A stretch of 64,000 bases of DNA, from the NCBI RefSeq assembly GCF_000346615.1, contig NZ_ANNU01000035.1, forward strand, positions 1 to 64,000, written 5' to 3'. The notes beneath the pieces were generated by a model. It was not told the origin of the DNA and ran no database searches. It saw only the letters and a list, made by a program, of their open reading frames with translations. This document shows positions 58,613 to 64,000 of the stretch, piece after piece; position 1 is the first letter of the stretch, and each line of letters opens with the position of its first letter. Position numbers and translations under genes: made by a program. Origin of the DNA: Nafulsella turpanensis ZLM-10 (lineage in GTDB: Bacteria; Bacteroidota; Bacteroidia; Cytophagales; Cyclobacteriaceae).

Positions 58613-60685
58613 ATGCAAGAGTTTCAGTTTCTTTTTGAGCAATCGCCCTGGTTTATTTTACTTTGCCTGCTTGCAGGTCTTGCTTTTGCCTGGTTATTAT
58701 ATAAACCTGCCGCTAAGCAAAGCTGGTCGCGCAGCATTAATTTTGCGCTTTTTGCCATTCGCTTTTTAGTTGTAAGCCTCCTCGCTCTGCTGCTGTTAGG
58801 CCCCTATGTGAAACAGCTTAAACGGACCTTCGAAGAACCCACTTTTGTGATTGCCGTGGATAACAGCCTTTCCCTGGCAGAAGTATATGATTCGGCACAA
58901 CTGGAAAATATCCGCAAAACCGTAAAGGAACTGGAGAAGGCTTTGGGCGAAGAGGCTGCCGTACAGGTCCGTTCCCTCAGCGGCATATTACCCGCCGACA
59001 GCCTCCGCTTTCAGGAAAAGAGCACAAATTTAAGTCAGCTAATGACGGAAGTAAGCGCTGAGTATGAGAATCGCAATCTGGCAGGTCTAGTGTTACTAAG
59101 CGATGGCATCTACAACCGGGGCCTTTCCCCTGCCTATACTCCCGCCAGCTTTCCGGTATATACCCTCGGCCTGGGCGATACCATTCCTAAAAAAGACCTT
59201 AACCTGAAAGCCCTTTACTATAATAAAATCGCTTACCAGGGCAACCAGTTCCGGCTGCTGGCCGAGCTGGAGCAAAATGGTTTTGAGGGTGAAAGCGCTG
59301 TAGTAAGCGTTTCGTATAAAGGAGAGGTGCTGGCACAAAAAGAAATTCAGCTCCGGGAAAACCAGCCGCTGTACGAAACAGAGTTTATTCTGGAAGCAAC
59401 CACTGAAGGCCTGCAGCACTATGTGGTAAGTATAACACCTAAAAAAGCTGAATTTACCATCTCCAACAACAGCAAGCATGCCTACATAGAGGTTGTAGAA
59501 GGCCAGGAAAAAATATTAATTGCCGCTCCCGCCCCTCACCCCGACATTAAGGCTATCCGGAGTGCCATCGAAAAAAATGAGAACTACGAGGTTTCGCTCT
59601 ACATCCCCGGCATCAGTGAGTTTAAACCAGATAAATACGACCTGCTTATTCTGCACCAGCTTCCCTCCCGCCAGTCCGTTCCGCAACTGGAGGAGGTGCT
59701 TAACAGCAGTAAAGCCCACTGGTATATAATTGGCCGGCAAACCAATATTCCTGCCTTTAACGAGCGAAATAAGCTCCTGAGCATCGAGCAGCGTGCACAG
59801 GAGTTCGACGAAGTGTTTCCGGTGTATAACCCGGCCTTCCCCCTCTTTACTTATCCGGCCGAACTGGTTGCCCTGCTCAATGAATACCCTCCCGTGCTCG
59901 TGCCCTTCGGGCAGGTTACCCTAAAGGGAGAGGCTGCTACTTTGCTCTACCAGAAGGTAGGTAATATTGCCACAGAGCGCCCCCTGTTGGTAATGCAGAC
60001 TGCAGGTGAACAAAAAACAGCCGTGCTGCTCGGAGAAGGAATATGGCAATGGCGCCTGCAGGAGTGGGCCCAGGCCGAACAGTTTACCGCCTTCGATGAG
60101 CTGGTGCAGAAAACCGTACAACTGCTTTCCGCAAAAGAAGACCGACGCCCTTTTAAAGTATACCCCATCGAGCGGGAGGTGTATGATACCGAGGGAGTTA
60201 CCTTTGAAACTGAAGTGTATAACCAGCTGTATGAGCGAATCTGGGGGCAGGAAATTAAGCTGACGCTGACCAATGAAGCCGGCGAGCAGAAAACCTATCA
60301 GTACACCAACAGCCGCAATAACCCGCGCTATACCATTAGCAACCTTCCGCAGGGTGTGTATACCTACCAGGCCAGCACCACCCGGCAGGGCGAACAATTA
60401 ACTAGCTCCGGTGAGTTTACCGTCAATGAACTGCAACTCGAATCGCTGGAGCTTACGGCCGACTTTAACCTGCTCAGGAAAATGGCTGCGGAAAGCGGCG
60501 GCGCTTTTTACCCCATGAGCGAAGCTGATGAGCTTAAAGAAGCCCTGAGGGCAAAGGAGTTTAAGAGTACGGTCTATGCCGTTGAAGATTTTCTGCCCAT
60601 CATCCACCTGAAGTGGCTCTTCTTCCTCATCCTCCTGCTCATTTCAGCGGAGTGGTTTATCAGGAAGTATAATGGGAGTTATTAA
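58613..60685 (+). CDS. Membrane-anchored von Willebrand factor A-domain protein
   Basis: 690 aa. Two N-terminal transmembrane helices (about 12-30 and 43-64) precede a VWA-like domain with an intact MIDAS: DNSLS at Asp83/Ser85/Ser87, a Thr in STNLSQL, and LLSDGIYNRG. The middle and C-terminal parts hold beta-rich segments, and a last membrane helix lies at about 663-682, so most of the protein should face the periplasm. This layout is seen in uncharacterised Bacteroidota VWA proteins. No BatA/BatB/MoxR neighbours are present, so a Bat-operon role is not supported. Function unknown. Confidence 0.82.
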   Translation: MQEFQFLFEQSPWFILLCLLAGLAFAWLLYKPAAKQSWSRSINFALFAIRFLVVSLLALLLLGPYVKQLKRTFEEPTFVIAVDNSLSLAEVYDSAQLENIRKTVKELEKALGEEAAVQVRSLSGILPADSLRFQEKSTNLSQLMTEVSAEYENRNLAGLVLLSDGIYNRGLSPAYTPASFPVYTLGLGDTIPKKDLNLKALYYNKIAYQGNQFRLLAELEQNGFEGESAVVSVSYKGEVLAQKEIQLRENQPLYETEFILEATTEGLQHYVVSITPKKAEFTISNNSKHAYIEVVEGQEKILIAAPAPHPDIKAIRSAIEKNENYEVSLYIPGISEFKPDKYDLLILHQLPSRQSVPQLEEVLNSSKAHWYIIGRQTNIPAFNERNKLLSIEQRAQEFDEVFPVYNPAFPLFTYPAELVALLNEYPPVLVPFGQVTLKGEAATLLYQKVGNIATERPLLVMQTAGEQKTAVLLGEGIWQWRLQEWAQAEQFTAFDELVQKTVQLLSAKEDRRPFKVYPIEREVYDTEGVTFETEVYNQLYERIWGQEIKLTLTNEAGEQKTYQYTNSRNNPRYTISNLPQGVYTYQASTTRQGEQLTSSGEFTVNELQLESLELTADFNLLRKMAAESGGAFYPMSEADELKEALRAKEFKSTVYAVEDFLPIIHLKWLFFLILLLISAEWFIRKYNGSY

Positions 60686-60799
60686 TAATTAGCAGCACTC
60701 AGGAATACCCAGCAACTGACCAAAGACCCCTACCGACCTTTTAAATTTTCATCTGCCAACATCATGGCAATCTTACCATAAAAGTCCGGCAACAGTAAA

Positions 60800-60842
60800 A
60801 ACAAAAAGAGGCTGCTTCAGATTGAAGCAGCCTCTTTTTGTT
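60800..60842. terminator. Bidirectional terminator between the VWA gene and clpC
   Basis: Perfect 20-bp arms (60800-60819 and 60823-60842) with a 3-base loop and A/T-rich ends that give U-tails on both strands. It serves both convergent genes, 114 bases after one stop and 65 after the other. Confidence 0.88.
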
Positions 60843-60907
60843 TATCTTCTGAAAAGAAGTTTAAGTTTAACTGGTCATTAACTTATCAGTATCAACCAAC
60901 CAGCTGA

Positions 60908-63460
60908 TTACTTTTTATTATCCTTCTCTTCTTTTTCTTCTTTCTTCTTTTCTTTTTTAGTCAGCGTCAGCTCTTCCGCTTCGGCTTTATGATCTGCCAG
61001 AATGGTATCCCCTTCCTGTAAGCCTCCTTTCAGGATTTCCTCCGCTACCTGGTCTTCCAGATACTTCTGGATGGCCCTGTTCAGCGGACGGGCACCATAT
61101 TGCTGGTCGTAACCTTTCTCGGCCAGAAAGTCCTTCGCCTTTTCGGTCAGCTCAATATTGTAGCCCAGCGATTTTACGCGGTTAAACAACTTGCCGAGCG
61201 ATATATCGATGATGCGGTGAATATCTTCCCGCTGTAGCGAGTTAAACACAATCACATCGTCGAGGCGGTTCAGGAATTCAGGGCTAAAGGCCTTGCGCAG
61301 TGCATTCTGGATGGTCGATTTCATAATCTCATCCGAATTTTCTCTGCGATTAGCCGTAGCAAAACCTACACCGGCACCGAAGTCCTTCAGGTCACGCACC
61401 CCAATATTGGAGGTCATGATGATGATGGTATTCCGGAAGTCGACACGACGACCAAGACCATCGGTAAGAATACCATCGTCCAGCACCTGCAGGAGGAGGT
61501 TAAACACATCCGGGTGCGCTTTCTCAATCTCGTCGAGCAATACCACTGAGTAAGGCTTACGGCGTACTTTCTCTGTCAGCTGACCACCTTCTTCATAACC
61601 TACATAACCAGGAGGTGCTCCAACCAGGCGGGATACGGAGAATTTCTCCATATACTCACTCATATCGATACGGATGAGGGTATCTTCCTTATCGAAGAGG
61701 TAAGTCGACAGCACCTTGGCAAGCTCTGTTTTACCTACACCTGTAGGGCCGAGGAATACAAAGGAACCAATCGGCTTCTTCGGATCTTTAAGGCCTACGC
61801 GGGTACGCTGTATGGCTTTTACCAGCTTTTTAATGGCTTCATCCTGGCCAATAACGTTGCGCTTGAGCTCTTCGCCCATTCCGAGTAGCTTATTGCTTTC
61901 GTTCTGCGCCACACGCTTGGTAGGAATGCCCGTCATCATGGCAATTACCTCGGCTACGTTGTCTTCATTTACTTCGTAGCGCTTGGTGCGGGTTTCTTCT
62001 TCCCAGCGTTTTTTAGCAGATTCCAGCTGTTCAATCAGCTTTTTCTCCTTATCGCGCAGCTGGGCTGCCTCTTCGTACTTCTGGCTTTTCACAACCCGGT
62101 TTTTCTCTACCTTAATATCTTCGATATCGCTTTCGAGCTTTACAATCTCGTCGGGCACGTGAATATTATTGATGTGCACGCGCGCTCCGGCCTCATCGAG
62201 CACGTCAATGGCCTTATCCGGAAGGAAGCGGTCGCTGATATAGCGGTCGGATAACTTCACGCAGGCATCAATCGCTTCCTGGGTATAGTTTACATGGTGG
62301 TGTTCCTCGTACTTATCCTTAATGTTGTGCAGGATCTCTACGGTTTCTTCCACGGTAGTAGCATCGACCATTACCATCTGGAAACGGCGGGCCAGGGCAC
62401 CATCTTTCTCGATGTACTGGCGGTACTCGTCAAGGGTAGTGGCACCAATACATTGGATTTCGCCACGGGCAAGGGCCGGCTTAAACATATTGGAGGCATC
62501 GAGCGAGCCTGAGGCTCCACCGGCACCAACAATGGTGTGCAGCTCATCGATAAACAGGATTACGTCCGGAGATTTCTCCAGTTCGTTCATTACGGCCTTC
62601 ATTCTTTCCTCGAACTGACCGCGGTATTTGGTGCCGGCCACCAGCGACGCAAGGTCGAGGGTTACCACACGCTTGTTAAACAGCACGCGCGATACCTTCC
62701 GCTGAATGATTCGAAGGGCCAGACCTTCCGCGATAGCGGTTTTACCAACACCAGGCTCACCAATCAGGATAGGGTTGTTCTTTTTACGACGGCTCAGAAT
62801 CTGCGCCACGCGTTCAATTTCATCTTCACGCCCTACTATAGGGTCAAGTTTGTCGTCTTCGGCCAGTTTGGTGAGGTCACGCCCGAAATTATCAAGCACA
62901 GGGGTACGGGATTTCTCCGCTCCTTTGCCGGAGCTTTCGCGTCCGGAAGAGGATCCGCTTCCGCCGAAGATTCGGTTACCATCGTCATTGTCATCGTCTG
63001 TATCGGACGAGGCCATCGGGTTCTCCGTCTGGTATTCCAGTAATTCTTTCACGACATCATAGGTAACATCGAATTTCTCCAGTATCTGGGTAGCAATATT
63101 ATCTTCATCACGCAGAATGGAGAGCAGCAGGTGCTCAGTACCAATCAGCTGACTTTTAAATATTTTTGCTTCAAGATAAGTAATTTTCAGTACCTTCTCC
63201 GACTGGCGGGTAAGGGGTATATTGGCAAGGTTCTTCACCTGGTGGGTGGCAGTCCCTTTCGTTGCCCGTTCTACGGATGTACGTAATTCATCTAAAGAAA
63301 TACCAATCTTCTTGAGCAGGCCTACGGCAACACCTTCGCCCTCCCGGATCATGCCCAGTAACAGATGTTCTGTACCTATGTAATCATGTCCCAGACGAAG
63401 CGCTTCCTCCCTACTAAGTGATATTACTTCTTTTACTCTATTCGAAAATTTAGCTTCCAT
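60908..63460 (-). CDS. clpC: ATP-dependent Clp protease ATP-binding subunit ClpC
   Basis: Hsp100 unfoldase that feeds substrates to ClpP. 850 aa from the ATG at 63460; a TTG two codons upstream is ignored. Two N-domain repeats (about 1-145) are followed by an acidic, Gly/Ser-rich linker (150-185). AAA-1 has GEPGVGKT (234-241) and [12 protein letters not shown]-containing middle region (about 435-490) and AAA-2 with GPTGVGKTE (571-579) and [11 protein letters not shown] follow. The tail from about 830 is a Lys/Glu-rich extension. ClpP is not in the window. In some bacteria mcsB/ctsR adjoin clpC; neither is present here. Confidence 0.96.
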   Translation of the reverse strand: MEAKFSNRVKEVISLSREEALRLGHDYIGTEHLLLGMIREGEGVAVGLLKKIGISLDELRTSVERATKGTATHQVKNLANIPLTRQSEKVLKITYLEAKIFKSQLIGTEHLLLSILRDEDNIATQILEKFDVTYDVVKELLEYQTENPMASSDTDDDNDDGNRIFGGSGSSSGRESSGKGAEKSRTPVLDNFGRDLTKLAEDDKLDPIVGREDEIERVAQILSRRKKNNPILIGEPGVGKTAIAEGLALRIIQRKVSRVLFNKRVVTLDLASLVAGTKYRGQFEERMKAVMNELEKSPDVILFIDELHTIVGAGGASGSLDASNMFKPALARGEIQCIGATTLDEYRQYIEKDGALARRFQMVMVDATTVEETVEILHNIKDKYEEHHHVNYTQEAIDACVKLSDRYISDRFLPDKAIDVLDEAGARVHINNIHVPDEIVKLESDIEDIKVEKNRVVKSQKYEEAAQLRDKEKKLIEQLESAKKRWEEETRTKRYEVNEDNVAEVIAMMTGIPTKRVAQNESNKLLGMGEELKRNVIGQDEAIKKLVKAIQRTRVGLKDPKKPIGSFVFLGPTGVGKTELAKVLSTYLFDKEDTLIRIDMSEYMEKFSVSRLVGAPPGYVGYEEGGQLTEKVRRKPYSVVLLDEIEKAHPDVFNLLLQVLDDGILTDGLGRRVDFRNTIIIMTSNIGVRDLKDFGAGVGFATANRRENSDEIMKSTIQNALRKAFSPEFLNRLDDVIVFNSLQREDIHRIIDISLGKLFNRVKSLGYNIELTEKAKDFLAEKGYDQQYGARPLNRAIQKYLEDQVAEEILKGGLQEGDTILADHKAEAEELTLTKKEKKKEEKEEKDNKK

Positions 63461-63558
63461 ACTCAAGTTGGGTATATATATGCAAAATGTTTTATTTCTC
63501 TTGTGGATGAGTTCTTCTCTAAATATAGAACATCTAACGTAAAAACGAAATATGATTT

Positions 63559-64000
63559 TTAAATGTTCAAACTGAGGTCGGCAGATTTATGTAAGATAAG
63601 ATTAGCCGAAGGTCCTTCGCAGAAAAGCAGGTCCACAATACTTAAATTATAGGCAAAATCTTTGCCAAAAATTTGATTATAAGGCACCGGCCTGTAAATT
63701 TTATTGGCAAGCGGCCCTTTTTTTGGATTTATGCGTGTCCTGTAATCCAGAACAGCAGGATTTGTATTATCTAAATACGAGTCGGTAAAGCCTAGGGTTG
63801 TTTCCATCTGCAGTAATTTCAGACATAATGTCAGCAGTTCATAGTTCAATTCCCACAGCTGCGCAGGCTCTTTTTTATAGATATCTTCGAAGTAAGGAGC
63901 ATAATGTTCGAAGAAGGGTGCTTTTCCATAAGCGGCCTGTAAAGCTCGCCAGTGTTGCTGCACCCACTTCTGCCGGTAGTCTATGGCAATATGACTGGTT
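63559..64000 (-). CDS. WbqC-like family protein, 5' part beyond the window
   Basis: A partial gene. The frame stays open to the window end, and the visible C-terminal 146 codons include DYRQKWVQQHWRALQAAYGK, APFFEHYAPYFEDIY and the final PVPYNQIFGKDF with SIVDLLFCEGPSANLIL. This pattern matches the WbqC family, often found with surface polysaccharide genes; the biochemical role is not established. The GTG at 63961-63963 is not the start, since the family sequence continues upstream of it. It lies 98 bases upstream of clpC on the same strand with no clear terminator. Confidence 0.8.
   Translation of the reverse strand, partial: TSHIAIDYRQKWVQQHWRALQAAYGKAPFFEHYAPYFEDIYKKEPAQLWELNYELLTLCLKLLQMETTLGFTDSYLDNTNPAVLDYRTRINPKKGPLANKIYRPVPYNQIFGKDFAYNLSIVDLLFCEGPSANLILHKSADLSLNI

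Overview
The window reads as a contiguous chromosomal segment of a member of the Bacteroidota, most likely Cytophagales-like. This rests on gene content and order (a split str/S10 arrangement, a DUF3467 gene behind rpoC, carA-eno behind rplQ) and on promoters of the TTTG / TAnnTTTG type recognised by the divergent Bacteroidota sigma factor. It also rests on start codons without Shine-Dalgarno sequences and on zinc-free S14 and L36. No mobile element, CRISPR array, prophage or rRNA operon is visible. The species cannot be named from the sequence.

Layout. 1-34066 is almost entirely minus-strand and holds the core transcription/translation block. Read in the direction of transcription it runs: tRNA-Tyr, tRNA-Gly, tRNA-Thr, tuf; tRNA-Trp, secE, nusG, rplK, rplA, rplJ, rplL, rpoB, rpoC and a DUF3467 gene; rpsL, rpsG, fusA, rpsJ; then the S10-spc-alpha super-operon from rplC to rplQ; then carA and eno. 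Intrinsic terminators after tuf, the DUF3467 gene, rpsJ, rplQ and eno divide it into units, and good promoters lie upstream of tRNA-Tyr, tRNA-Trp, rpsL and rplC.

34302-41101 holds a secreted M1 peptidase lipoprotein, a biotin/lipoyl carrier gene with an apparent -1 frameshift at an A_AAA_AAG heptamer, and pyrH and frr. These are followed by a minus-strand unit of an ECF sigma factor, its zinc-finger anti-sigma factor, gmk and nadD. 41385-46285 is a small surface-glycan cluster: a sulfotransferase, two GT4 and one GT2 glycosyltransferases and a methyltransferase. 46328-51116 holds rarA, an EamA-type permease, threonine aldolase and a glycerophosphodiester phosphodiesterase lipoprotein. 51227-55363 encodes one 1378-residue secreted protein made of a degenerate trypsin-like domain followed by about 33 TPR repeats. 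55573-64000 holds a candidate 28-residue membrane peptide, lpdA, fabG, a membrane-anchored von Willebrand A protein, clpC and the C-terminal part of a WbqC-like protein that runs off the window.

Most genes are housekeeping. The observations most worth following are the frameshifted biotin carrier, promoters nested in the tails of upstream terminators at three junctions, the pseudo-protease/TPR giant, the small membrane peptide, a conspicuous hairpin leader before rpsH, and a structured T-tailed element near 48834-48903.
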